Assembly: GCA_037043455.1 (NCBI GenBank)
Contig: JAWPHD010006753.1
Span: 1-64,000, forward strand
Direction of reading: 5' to 3'
From: Cyrtodaria siliqua
Lineage: Eukaryota; Mollusca; Bivalvia; Adapedonta; Hiatellidae
DNA: 64,000 bases
How positions within the stretch are numbered: position 1 is the stretch's first letter; the number at the start of each line of letters is the position of its first letter. A program made the position numbers and the translations under genes. This document shows, in pieces, positions 11,445-22,061 of the stretch. Under the pieces are notes generated by a model. That model saw only the letters and a list, made by a program, of their open reading frames with translations, searched no databases and was not told the origin of the DNA.

Positions 11445-11652
11445 AGAGATGTCCCTATAACTTCAGGATGTATCTCTTTTTAACGAGATATCTCTGTTCT
11501 TTTCGAGATATCTCTTTTTAAGAGATGTATTTTTTAAGAGATATATCTTATTTTTTAAAGGAGATATCTCTGTCCTAAACAGATATCTCTTAAGTGATCA
11601 TAGATATCTCTTTAACTTACATAGATATCTCTGAAAACAAGATATCTCTCTA
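11445..11652. repeat. Cluster of AGATATCTCT palindromes
   Basis: Within about 200 bp, AGATATCTCT or close variants (AGAGATATCTCT is self-complementary) occur roughly ten times, with irregular spacers of about 5-20 bp. It is not a regular tandem array, because the spacers differ in length and sequence. Confidence 0.8.
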
Positions 11653-11942
11653 AGCAAAGTACAAACCACGTTCTTGCTGGTAAGCGCTCAAATAATGTTA
11701 AACATAATTCTGGGTCCGTACTTTATTAATAGGTTTAGAAATTACAGAAAGAAAGCCACAGAATGTATACAACACATATTTATATTCGTTAAACTTTCGT
11801 CGTATTGAACAATGTGTCTGTAAACATTATCTTATCTCAAACATGCTTTAATAATATAACATCTTTGGGAGAATCCGACTTTTATATATGAACTGGGCTT
11901 TTAATATTTTAAAATACATTGAATAATAATGGTTCGTAATTT

Positions 11943-12222
11943 GAACAAACATGAATAAATATTTATTTCATCTTGTGTTTCGTTTTGGCAAGGGAAATGT
12001 ATCTAGTATAATGTTATTTCAATTAGGTATCTACTTGTTTAAAAAATGCCTCCTTAGTTCACTGTCTGGTAAGTGAAACCGGAACAAACATGAATAAACA
12101 TTTATTTCATCTTGTGTTTCGTTTTGGCAAGGGAAATGTATCTGGTATAATGTTATTTCAATTAGGTATCTACTTATTTAAAAAGTGTCTCATTAGTTCA
12201 CTGTCTGGTACGTGTGAAACCG
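11943..12222. repeat. Direct duplication, two copies of about 139 bp
   Basis: GAACAAACATGAATAAA starts both copies (11943 and 12082). Each runs through TTCGTTTTGGCAAGGGAAAT to TTCACTGTCTGGTA, with a few substitutions. It is noncoding. Confidence 0.8.
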
Positions 12223-12855
12223 TGTAGAGTTTTTTGTTGACCGTGTAGATTTTCCAAGATGGCGGACAGCTTTGAATGCAAGAGGTCGATACTCTGTTAC
12301 CACATTTATTTTTTATTTTTTATAAAAGTGCACTTTCTTTTCTAAACAGCGTTCTTAATGCAAATACAAAGTACACAGTCTTCATAACGCTTGTGTATAT
12401 AAATTATAATCATCGTATACAGCAGCAGTTGTTATAGTGTTACCATACACTAGGAGCTAGACCAATTAAAGAAGTCAGATAACGATATATTGCTGTTATT
12501 GCACATTATGTCACTGAAGGAACTAATTATGCCCTTAGATGTTAATTGTATATTCAGGGAGCGTAACAGGGCCAATTTAGGAAATAGCCTATATCTTCTA
12601 TATATTGTTAATTAAATTATGTATTTATTTGTTTAAAAATTGTCTCCTCAGTTGATTGTGTAAATCACAAAAACTACACATTCATAGTCTTTTTCTTCTT
12701 GACACAACATTGTTTTAGTTACTTCGTTATTACATGAATAGGATTTACACATGACTGAACACACAGTTTGTTGTTACGCTATACTGCGGCAAAACTCGTT
12801 CGTGCACGGATGCCCAGTAACAACAAAATGCGTTTTGAGCCATGTGTAAATCCTA
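12223..12855. other. No gene seen
   Basis: AT-rich noncoding sequence. A short CCAAGATGGCGGACAG stretch at about 12252 resembles the 'AAGATGGC' core of the S-repeat, but the surrounding sequence does not match. Confidence 0.3.
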
Positions 12856-13606
12856 TCCATTTAAAACGAGGAAATTTCCTCGTTTTGCGGCTAACAACAA
12901 ACTGTGCTTTGAGTCATGTGTAAATCCTATCCATGCAAGAACCAGGAAATTTCCTCGTTTTTGCGGCAGTAGTGCCCAGTAACAACAAAATGTGTTTTGA
13001 GCCTTTTGTAGATCCTATCCATGTAAAAACGAGGAAATTTCCTCTTTTTTTGCGGCTGTAGAACCAAGTAACATTTGAGTCTTTTGTAGATGATATCCAT
13101 GTAAAAATAAAAACCAGGAAATTTCCTCGTTTTTTTGCCGCGGTAGAACCAAGTAACATTTGAATCTTCCATGTAAAAATAAAAACGAGGAAATTTCCTC
13201 GTTTATTTGCCTCGCTACAACCAAATAACATTTGAGTCTTTTGTAGATCCTATACATGTAAAAACGAGGAAATTTTAATTTCCTCGTTTTTTTGCCTCGC
13301 TACAACCAAGTAACATTTGAGTCTTTTGTAGATCCTATACATGTAAAAACGAGGAAATTTTGCCGCGGTGTAGAACCAAGTAACAACACATTGCGTTTTG
13401 AGTCTTCAATATACGAGGAAATTTCCTCGTTTTTTTGCCGCAGTATTTCCAAGTATCAACTCCTACTACTGCTGCAAAACGAGGAAAACGTTTTAAAAAG
13501 GAAATTTCCTCGTTTTCATTGTTACATACCTTTTAATAATAAAGATTGATACCATATATTGTTTTACGTTGTATATTATGCCATGAAAATGTGAGGAAAT
13601 TTCCAC
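12856..13606. repeat. Array of GAGGAAATTTCCTC palindromes
   Basis: About ten occurrences of the self-complementary AACGAGGAAATTTCCTCGTT or near variants, at about 12865, 12940, 13027, 13113, 13185, 13265, 13347, 13414, 13480-13515 and 13592. They are separated by 60-100 bp. Related spacers carry TTTGAGTCTTTTGTAGATCC and CCAAGTAACAACA. Some copies are expanded in the centre (13265) and one has only the left arm (13347). Minus-strand frames over it look open but are repetitive shadows. Confidence 0.85.
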
Positions 13607-14720
13607 GCTCGTATCAATGTGGCCTCTGCATGGAGCACATTTTAGCTCTTGGATAGCACGTTTGTTTGCAAACTGAAAATTGGGCGGTGTTTATTTGCAT
13701 TTTTACCCTATATAAAATGCTCATTTATATAGTGAAAAAGGAATTTTATTGGCAAATCCCTTTTTATTCTGGCGCCGCTTAATTATGAAGTAAATTTACT
13801 GGTGGTGGTATTCAAGTCATCTCTTGCAAATGTCGACTGCTCTAGAAATTTCCCTGAACAATGTATTTTTTTAACAGATATATTTCTAAAATTTCAGTCT
13901 ATTTAATGGCACTTTTTCATAGCATTTTAATTAATGAGTGGGGGTATCAGATTTCTCAGATATCATTATTTGTTATTCTTTTCATTATTTCTTTTTTTCA
14001 GTCCATGTATAACAGAAGCTGCAGCTTCTATTTTATACTATTTTAAATATATGACAGATTAAAACCCATCATACATCAAAAAAAAACACTGGGTATTCAC
14101 TGGGAACTTGGTGGACAAGTTTATATCGATACACCACTCATGATGGCAAAAGAAAAACAAAGGAGAGCAATATTGTTCAAGCTTCATAGGCAGTCATCAG
14201 AGCGAATATTTCTCTTGGAATTAATGAAGAAATATGCAAGTCAGAAAAAGTAAATATTTTGTGAAAAATTTCAGAATGTTCCAGAAAGCCATGTAAGGAA
14301 AGTCTATCTAAAGTTGGTGTTTGGGCCATAACTTCAATATACATTGTTCTTTTTCCAAATAACCATCATGCAACCACCAACAGTGTAAGTTTTATCTCAA
14401 CGCCAAACTCATATTAATGTAAGCTTGTTCTATGGGTTCATGGAAAAAATAGATTTTTTCACTACTCTTATGTATTTCACTACATACCAACAACTATTCT
14501 AATGTCAGCAATCTTTTAGCTCACCAGAGCTGAAGGCGCCATCGACTGTGTGACCTAATTCTTTTATGAAATTGTAAACTTGTCTTACAACTTTTTCATC
14601 TTAGCGAATGTCATCGGATGAGCGGTTCAGGGTCATTTTGGCCCGCTTATTTTTGCTTTAGCTATGCCTCGCTCTTCTGTTAACAAATCTGTATCATTGT
14701 ATGTATTTTGTTTGTTACAG
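13607..14720. other. Noncoding, no gene seen
   Basis: AT-rich sequence without an extended coding frame. A stretch near 14517-14650 (TTTTAGCTCACCAGAGCTGAAG) looks like the start of a dispersed noncoding repeat, but I cannot delimit it. The last bases (TTTGTTTGTTACAG) form a good splice acceptor for the next block. Confidence 0.35.
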
Positions 14721-15626
14721 GAGGACAAGCCATAGCAATCCGTTTGTCAAAACAAGTTAAACAAGTGGTCTGCAAGATGGAGCTGCTTATCAAAGAGTAC
14801 AATTTCATTAAGGGCTCTAAACGTGATCTTCTGTGAAATGTCTCCCCTTGCTACGAATCAGTAGTGTTATTTTTACTGGTCCTTTGGGACCAGCGAGCCC
14901 AATATAGGTGGCTTTGAAGTAGAATACCGCTTAAGCCGGTGCTAGGGGGCCTGAGAGGTGTTGCTTCTTTCATTACTTCTCATGAACAGACTCAATAAAG
15001 CCGAGTCTGCTGCTTTATTCTCTTAATTGTGTTTGTTGCTCCCAAAGGATCACCTTTATCAGTTTTTATTTCCATTAGTACTGTCTTTGGAAGAGGTTAA
15101 AGTACAGGACAATCAACTATGGCAGTTACTTGAGGTTGATGGTGCAAGTGATATTCCTTCTACTGTCAGAGCACAAGCTATACAGCTTAAAGGCTTAGTT
15201 GACCGTGCAGCAGAGGAACAGATTATTTTAATCAAAGTGATGCACTCATCAATTAGCTGGTATAGTTCGCAACATACCAAATTACAAGAATATCATTTGA
15301 AGGTGGTGAAAGATGTTGCTTAATAAAGGAGGGTTTGCACACAGAATCAAAACTACATGAGCTCCTTACAAGTTTTGGACCTTACATAAGAGACGACATA
15401 GCATTACCAACAACATGTTCTGACTTCGTAGGCATCTCGGATGAAGAAAACTATCAATTACCAACCGATCTGAATCTTGAGTTGGAGTTGTATGGTGTAG
15501 TTGGTGATGTTGCTTCTGATGATGAGGAGGAAGATGTAAAACAAAAGATAGAATGCTCTGAAGATGAAAATGACACGGATGATGATGATGGTGATGATGA
15601 TGGTTGTACTGATTTAGATGCGTCAT
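14721..15626 (+). pseudogene. Broken 3' exons of a coiled-coil, acidic-tailed protein
   Basis: After a TTACAG acceptor, 14723-14836 reads GQAIAIRLSKQVKQV... to a stop. 15077-15321 reads LSLEEVKVQDNQLWQLLE and a helical segment (IPSTVRAQAIQLKGLVDRA). After a one-base shift near 15320 the frame continues as GLHTESKLHELLTSFGPYIR to an Asp/Glu-rich tail ending at TAA 15626. A stem-loop element lies in the gap at 14923-15067. The pieces look like one ancestral C-terminus. The arrangement of a helical segment after 'IPxxxR' with an acidic tail reminds me of KDZ-type transposase C-termini in molluscs, but I cannot confirm that. Confidence 0.35.
14923..15067 (+). repeat. Stem-loop element, family 1, copy a
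   Basis: The roughly 145-bp sequence runs from ATACCGCTTAAGCCGGTGCT to CACCTTTATCAG. It has two hairpins: GAGAGGT/ACTTCTC (14953-14959 with 14975-14981) and CAGACTC/GAGTCTG (14987-14993 with 15003-15009). The second loop contains AATAAA. It is closely similar to the copy at 20702-20848 and to the partial copy at 34071-34154. Confidence 0.8.
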
Positions 15627-16075
15627 AACGGATCTTCTGCACAAGTCCGCCGTCTGTCCATGCGACTATAGTAATATTGGTATTGAACATATGGTTAAGC
15701 GATCAACATGACATGCAGTTGGTCCTTAATGAACATCATTTTAATGTTTTACATATACTTGTACAAGGAAAAAACTTAAAAAAATCCTTTCTGAAACTAC
15801 AAAAGCCAAAGGTTTAATATTTTGTATTGACCATCAGATTTTCAACCCCCAGAGATTGCATGTTTTACATAGACTTATATAGGGAATTTTTTTTATTATC
15901 ATACTCTTTTTTACTATTTTGTATTTAACATAGGCTGATGGTCCTCTTTCAAGTTTTTTAAAATGGTGACCCTAGGGTCAAATTTGTATAGCCAGTAGAG
16001 TGATATATGCCCTCTTGGGTCTCTTGTTTTTGGTGCCAACATGCAAAACCTTTATCACAATGTACACCAGAGCAC
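15627..16075. other. Noncoding, no gene seen
   Basis: AT-rich sequence that would be 3' UTR or downstream flank of the preceding broken exons. TGTCCATGCGACTATAG and GGTGACCCTAGGGTC are present but I cannot assign them. No open frame. Confidence 0.3.
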
Positions 16076-16496
16076 TACTCCGGCCTATAAAAGGCTCTGG
16101 GTATTGTTTAACCACTTATAGGATATGTTGTCTGCTTTTTAATTTAGTCTTTTGGCTGTTACTTGTGATACGCAGGCTTCATAACCGCTGCTCCCAACTA
16201 AATTCCATTATTTTTATTTCGCTCTTCGGGGCATTTTATTTTATTAGATACTGGGACCATACGCCGTACGACATGGGGAAGCATGAAACTCCATGTCCAT
16301 GTACTGGGATGGTTAAAATTGTGTACTGTTGATTTTATGAATATTGAGTTCTGCTCAACCCGGGGCTAGAGGGCGTGAGCGGTAGCCAGCATATTTCACT
16401 ACCGCTCATGAACAGTCTCAATCAAACCGAGACAGCAATATTTCGTATGTGTCGTGCTCGGCCGTTTCCAAAGGTCCATTATCATACTTTTTTTAA
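16076..16496 (+). repeat. Stem-loop element, family 2, copy a
   Basis: It runs from ACTCCGGCCTATAAAAGGCT (a TATA-like box) to a terminal T-run at about 16496. Near its 3' end it has the same two-hairpin block as family 1 with different stem sequences: GAGCGGTAG/CTACCGCTC (16377-16385 with 16399-16407) and GTCTC/GAGAC (16415-16419 with 16429-16433). It is nearly identical to the inverted copy at 27001-27592, which extends further on its 5' side. An apparent ORF over it is not conserved as a protein. Confidence 0.8.
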
Positions 16497-16667
16497 TGAT
16501 TTTATTTCCAGAACTGAAAGATTAGCCTGACATGTTCATCCCTGTTAGGCGCCATATAACCTTTCATGTGTTAAAGCCAAGTCAATTGTTTAGTATGGAG
16601 TGTTAAAGTTGACAATCATATGTCAGATGCTCTCAATGCAAACATTCTCTTATTTGGTCTGCCCTTA

Positions 16668-16868
16668 GCCTCGTCCGTCGGATGGGGACGTAAACCGGGC
16701 GTTCCTGTGTATCGGTCTATCCTCCGAGCACGTTAAAGAACCAATCTATTCGATAATAGGAGTAGGGCAGGTTCCCGGATTTCTATGTATCCATCCCCTC
16801 TCTCCGGGGAGGCTCTAAATAACCTATACTGTGTTGATGAGCCATTAAACAAGATTCAATTAAATTCA
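16668..16868 (+). repeat. SINE-like repeat body
   Basis: GATGGGGACGTAAACCGGGC, GAGCACGTTAAAGAACC and TTCCCGGATTTCTATG are the kind of body seen in molluscan SINEs (from memory). The tail is GCCATTAAACAAGATTC then ATTAAATTCATTT. I see no tRNA-like head, so it is 5'-truncated or headless. Confidence 0.45.
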
Positions 16869-17146
16869 TTTATTTGGTCTGCATCAGTACTGCAATGATG
16901 AATAAATTATAAATGTTCCATTGAAGAATGTTAACTTCATTCAGCCATAAGATATCTTAAACCTGTGCTGATGTCATAATTATTTACAGCCATAATTATT
17001 TATTTGTTGTTCAGTTATAAAGAAATGTATACATTATTTATATACAATTCCCATTATGAAAATAATAAGAAATAAAAAAAATATACTAGTGTATGTCATA
17101 TATTGTTTATCCAGTTTGAATTAATACAGAAATTTACAGTGGTGTA

Positions 17147-17395
17147 TTTTGGTATTATATGCTTCTGTCCGTAAACATTCCGGACGATATCTTCGAACCC
17201 ATTTGATCGCACTCCTGAAACTTCATAGGTACATTGCCCTAGATGACAGAATGAGTCCTAGTATTTTTGGTATTATATGCTTCTGTCCGTAAACATTCCG
17301 GACGATTTCTTCGAACCCATTTGATTCGCACTCCTGAAACTTCATAGGTACATTGCCCTAGGTGACAGAATGAGTCCTATTGTTTTTTGGTTCAG
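17147..17395. repeat. Direct duplication of about 116 bp
   Basis: TTTTGGTATTATATGCTTCT starts at about 17147 and again at about 17263. Both copies run through ACATTCCGGACGAT and CATAGGTACATTGCCCTAG. It is noncoding; the phrase 'ACTTCATAGGTACATTGCCC' recurs in weaker form to about 17660. Confidence 0.8.
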
Positions 17396-17933
17396 AAGAT
17401 CAAAGTCGTCATTCTCTTTGTAGAAATATGCATTATCCGCAATAACTTTAAAAGCAGAACACCCATCATCATAAAACTTCATTGGTACATTGCCCATGGT
17501 GAGGTGAAACTTATTTTTGGGGTATTTAGACGAGTCAAAGGTTAAGGTCGCTAAACCTTATGAAAATAACTTCCGAGTGACAACTTCCAGATCATAACAC
17601 CCACTCTCAGGACAATTCATAGGTACATATCCCTTAATAAGAGGTGAAAATTCATAGCCTATGTACATTGGCCTTGGTCAGAGGCAGAACTATGTTGCTT
17701 TAAGGGGCACAAGGTCAACTATTAAGGTCACCATCAACTCATATGGACATACATATTCCAAGCGATATTCCAGGACTTTAATGCACAGAATCATCTTAAA
17801 ACACCACTCATGGTACACAGTATGTATAGCATCATCTGTTCTAACACCACTCGTGGTAGACGGTATGCAAAGACATCTGTTATAACACCACGCATGGCAT
17901 ACAGTACATCAATAAACAACTTATATAACATGT
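17396..17933. other. Noncoding, degenerate repeats of the preceding motif
   Basis: Weak continuations of the CATAGGTACAT motif, then TAACACCACTCATGGTA-type repeats at about 17790-17890. No gene is visible. Confidence 0.35.
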
Positions 17934-18232
17934 ATTAGATCATGGCGGGGATTTCTTTATTTACACTGTCCTGTTTTAATGGCATGATAGCAGGGTAAGT
18001 GTGAGGTTTGGTGCACCCTAGAACTGGTTTAAACCCCCAGTGGCCTACTTTGCCACTGGCCGTTCCAAGGCGGTAGCCCTATTGTCAACCCTTTTGTGTT
18101 TGTGATGTCGTTTGCATTTATTATTACTTTTGCCTTCTTGTTTGTCTGTTTGCGTGTTGGTTTCTGTATTTTGTGGTTGACTGTCCTCCTTGAATGCTAC
18201 TTTCCCTGTCCGATCTTTTTATATTTCTTTAT
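17934..18232 (+). mobile_element. Family X retroelement 3' end, 5'-truncated
   Basis: Begins TTAGATCATGGCGGGGATTT and runs through the family's 7-bp stem (CAGTGGC CTACTTT GCCACTG) to CCCTGTCCGATCTTTTTATA. The same 3' end occurs near 8.5, 21.2, 29.4, 39.3 and 40.2 kb, each with a different 5' limit. That is the pattern of target-primed, 5'-truncated retroelement copies. Confidence 0.75.
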
Positions 18233-19109
18233 AATTTTCTTCTGGGTTTTCTACAAATATTATCTAGTGAATGTTTTAATTTGGATTGTAATAAAAATTT
18301 ATGAAATAAAAGAATATTGTCACAGATCTTTTTATGAAACAGCTGTTATTTTTCCACTAAGGTAAATACAAAGCTTGGAGATAGCATAGATAGCAGAAGC
18401 TGGAAAAGAAAAATGCAGAGGTTGGCAAAGCGAGTAAGTATACATTTAAGTAACTGGTAAGCTTTGGAGGTGTCCTTTATATCCTTTATGCTAAATGTGA
18501 AGAAATATACATTACGTGGTCCCGCCTTAATTTCATTAAGCGATGGGGGAAATTATATTAGCAGAATTTTAAAACTGAAAAAATGTGGTAACCTGTTTAA
18601 AATTACCTATTAAATGTTTTAGTTTTACAGTATGCAGAATTTTTAAGCCGAAATTAAGGTTTTATTTATACCCCTGCCAACCCCGTTTTACTTCTTGGAG
18701 AAGGGGTTGGATTGGGTATGAAAGGTATTACTAGGACCACGTAATTTTATAATATGCTCTTAATAAGAATTTTTATATGCATAGATACTGTTGTAATTTA
18801 TCTCACTGTACTACACAACATGAGACGTTAAGTCTGTTTTTCATTGCTTGTTAAGTCTGCTTTTCATTGCTTGATTGGAATACATTAAAACTTATAAGTA
18901 AGCATCACGGCATACATGATTACAAAATAAGTTTTATTTGAATAAAAGAGATTTTGTCCAAAATATCCTATGTATTAGCTCGACATTTTTCAATAAAAAA
19001 ACTTCTTAAACATTCGTATGTTCGTTTATATTGTGAACTCCTTGAATTCCATTATGTGTTACGCTTTTAGACTTTGGATGGTCATGAGTTGAAGAACAAA
19101 TTTCAAAAA
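18233..19109. other. AT-rich, no gene seen
   Basis: No open frame or nameable repeat. CATTGCTTGTTAAGTCTGCT at about 18841 is half of a short direct duplication. Confidence 0.35.
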
Positions 19110-19770
19110 TGAATGAATGAATGAATGGTGTTTTACGGCACGTCAACACATAAATAGGTCATATTGTGTCCAAAAACTGATGAATGATGAAGAAATGAAG
19201 GATTAATTAAAAATTAATGTCAATATATTAAGATAAAACTATTTACAAGTAAGGGATGATATGGTAGTAATATAAACTATATTTGTAAATCAACAAATGC
19301 CCGAAAACGGGTATATAAAGAAGTAAATATATACAAGAACATATTATAATGATTTACATAGTTTGACTTCCTTCATGAAATCTAAAACTAGACTAAAATC
19401 TGTAGTATTAAATAACTCGGTCATAGTATTAACAGTGTAGTACCTTTGACGCACATGTTCAAAGTCTACACATTCCAGCAATATGTGTTTGACCGTTAAC
19501 GGTGCAAAGCAGGGTATACATTCTAGAATCCGGGAAGTTTCCTGTGACCCAAACCTTATTAATTATATCAAGAAGTGTAGAGAGACAGGTTTCAGGTAAA
19601 TGTTTTAATAATTGATAATGGATATCATCAGGACCAGCTGATGTATCATGAGCCTTTTTAAGGGATTCTTTGAGAGTGAACAGTTTATTGTATTTCTCCA
19701 AATTTTTTGACTTGAAATTCAGCTTCTTCTGTTCTTTAAGTTTCTTATTTTTTAGAAAATTTGGTTGATA
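19110..19770 (-). mobile_element. MI LINE copy L3, internally deleted
   Basis: The (ATTC)n tail starts at 19110, followed by the 3' UTR and the extreme C-terminus of ORF2 to about 19524. The sequence then jumps to the region upstream of the RT core (complement of KNKKLKEQKKLNFKSK through HLPETCLSTLLDI). All of the catalytic RT and nearly all of the RNase H domain are deleted. It ends at about 19770. Confidence 0.8.
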
Positions 19771-19859
19771 ATGGGTGATGTAGAGGGACATAAGGTCATC
19801 AGTTTTATGTGTATATGAAGTTTGGGAACAACCCATTCCACCAGAGGCCCAAGAGGGTC

Positions 19860-20560
19860 TGTATCGCTCTTCTGGCTATATGGAATCTTTGATGGGGAAC
19901 ACGACAACAGCATGCGCAACTAGGCTTGGTACTGATCATTCATGCCAAGTTTCACTGAAATCCAGCCAGGGGTTCAGGAAAAATTGTCTGGATAAAGTTT
20001 GTGTATATTAGGCCATAACTCGTTCAACCAGAACACAGCGGTGATAGGAGCAACTATGCTTGGTACTGCTCATCCCTGCACAGTTTCAAGGGCAATACCT
20101 CTGCCAAAAATATTTCAACCGAAATACGGCGATAACATGCATAACTAGGCTTGGTACTGATCATCCATGCAAAGTTTCGTTGAAATCCAGCCAAGGATTC
20201 AAGAGAAAAAGTCCAGATACAGTTTGTGTAGTAAAACCTTTAAATCCAAAACTCATGCAAGCGGAACACAGTGATGATATGCACCACTAGGCCTGGTACT
20301 GATCATCCCTGCAAAGTTTCGCTGAAATCCGGCCAGGAGTGCAGGAAAACAAGTCCGGACAAAGTCAAGTGTATGTATTAAAACCTTTAAATGACCATAA
20401 TTCTTCCAAAAATACTTCAACTGGAACTCGGTGACGATATAAATAACTAGATTTGGTACTGATCATCCCTGCAAATTTTCATTAAAATCTGGCCAAATGA
20501 AAGCCCTATCGTCTTAATGAGGCAAAACACAGCATTTCTAACTAAATCAAGGGCCTAACT
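19860..20560 (+). repeat. Degenerate repeat with GGTACTGATCATCC core
   Basis: GGTACTGATCAT or a close variant recurs at about 19928, 20058, 20151, 20292 and 20452. Each is followed by GCAAAGTTTCGCTGAAATCC-like sequence and an 'AGCCAGG...CAGGAAAA' phrase. Unit length varies from about 90 to 160 bp. It is noncoding; the short frames over it are not conserved between units. Confidence 0.7.
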
Positions 20561-20701
20561 CCGGTGTTACTAATACGATTTGACTGGTTTTCAAACTTTA
20601 AACAAACAAGGTACCACAAATACCACCGTGGACTTTGGAAACACCAACAATTAAATTTGATCTTTGTAATAGTAACAAATCCAGTACAGATCCTACTATC
20701 T

Positions 20702-20848
20702 ATACCGCTTGAGCCGGTGCTAGGGGGCGTGAGAAGTGTTGCTTCTTTCATTACTTCTCATGAACAGACTCAATAAAACCGAGTCTGCTGCTTTATTCTC
20801 TGAATTGTGTTTGTTGCTCTCAAAGGATCACCTTTATCAGTATTTATT
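20702..20848 (+). repeat. Stem-loop element, family 1, copy b (in MI L4)
   Basis: About 147 bp inserted within the MI RNase H coding region. The arms are GAGAAGT/ACTTCTC (20731-20737 with 20753-20759) and CAGACTC/GAGTCTG (20765-20771 with 20781-20787), all perfect. AATAAA is in the second loop. The interrupted host sequence gives reliable outer limits to within a few bases. Confidence 0.85.
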
Positions 20849-21202
20849 TCAAAGCAAATTTAATGAAATTAAATCGAAATACTGTAACTTTCAACATATA
20901 TACACAGATGGTTCTAAAGATGGAGATAAGGTAAATGCAGCACCTGTAGTTCACCAACATAGCACAAAGAGCCGCATACTTGACAAGGCCTCTATCTTTT
21001 CAGCTGAACTTAAGGCAATCGAACTTACCTTAAATTATATTCAGGAATCTGATGATGGCCATTTCGTAATATTTTCTGATTCCCTTTCATCTCTTCAAGC
21101 ACTGGGTAATATGAAATATGATAACCCAGTTGTGCTTCAACTTTTAGAATAGTACAATTCTCTTACAGTAGATAATGTTATTATTTTCTACAGGCTTCCA
21201 AG

Positions 21203-21954
21203 AAAGATAAAAATATCGAACAGGGAAAGCAGCACTCAAGGACGACAGTCAACCACAAAACACAAAAACAAACACGCAAACAGACAAACGAGGAGGCAAA
21301 AGTAATACAAAATGCAAACGACATCACAAACAAAAAAGGGTTGACAATAGGGCTACCGCCTTGGAACGGTCAGTGGCAACAAAGGCCAATGGGGGTTTAA
21401 ACCGGTTCTAGGGTGCACCAAACCTCACACTTACCATACTGTCATCCCATTAAAACAGGACAGTGTAAATAAAGAAATACCCGCCATGATATAATCTCTA
21501 ACCAACAAGGCAGCATCAATAGGCAATGTAAGTAAAACACAAATATGCTCGTGTAAATATAATACAAAAAAACAATAGCCTAGAAAGCCACAGTGAAGGT
21601 TCTCAATGACTTGGCAAAAGCCAGAGCAACGAGAGAAAAAAACATTAAGGGCAAGACAAGAAAGATCATAGACAAACATCAAACGCCACCGTCCCATTGG
21701 GCTTTAGGTAGGCGTCATCATAAGGTCCACAGCCTGTCCGGTCATCGTACAATTAAAGAGGAAAGCATAGTGGCGTACTGTAAAAGGGTCCACCACAAAG
21801 CATGCAGTACGTTGAAAAATAATAGTCATAACCTCTTTTGATAACATTTTTAACAAGTTTAACAAAGATAGTATCAAAGTGATCATGACCAAGAATCTTC
21901 CGAAGTTTATAAATCACATCACCATAGAAGTCAGGTTGTGATAGTCCTTGTCGC
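21203..21954 (-). mobile_element. Family X retroelement inserted in MI L4
   Basis: The 3' end is at 21203 (complement of TCGATATTTTTATC), and the 5' truncation is at about 21954 within coding sequence. The interrupted MI phrase CTTCCAAGCCATG is split so that CAAG appears on both sides, a probable 4-bp target duplication. The distal 21700-21954 part codes, on the minus strand, LSQPDFYGDVIYKLRKILGH-like sequence with frameshifts, the same protein as at 39807-40208. Confidence 0.8.
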
Positions 21955-22061
21955 AAGCCATGTAGGGATACGTGATAATGATACAGCTGATAGTGCTACT
22001 AAGGCAGTATTAGATAAACATATATCTAATGCTAAATTACCTTATACTAATTACTGATTTT

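Larger units (their letters stand above)
20608..22060 (+). mobile_element. MI LINE copy L4, RNase H part, split by two insertions
   Basis: The ORF2 sequence from the linker (ACCGTGGACTTTGGAAACACC) is interrupted by the stem-loop element at 20702-20848. It resumes with the RNase H motifs (TDGSKDGDK, SAELKAIEL, FSDSLSS) and is interrupted again at 21203-21954 by family X. It continues with GTAGGGATACGTGATAATGA to about 22060, where copy L5 begins. It is non-functional, with at least one nonsense codon at about 21151. Confidence 0.82.

Noticed and set aside
12914..13257. Overlapping minus-strand ORFs with KKRGNFLVFIFTW-type repeats
   Set aside because: They arise from the palindrome array in several frames at once; no start context, splice signal or conserved frame.
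15999..16332. 110-codon plus-strand ORF and its relative at 27179-27475
   Set aside because: Both lie over the stem-loop family 2 repeat; the peptides match only because the DNA repeats match and the frame is not kept over the full repeat.
19150..19180. CTGATGA plus GAAA as hammerhead ribozyme core (known in bivalve retrozymes)
   Set aside because: The CTGATGA-type matches in the window are not accompanied by the required stems and GAAA spacing.
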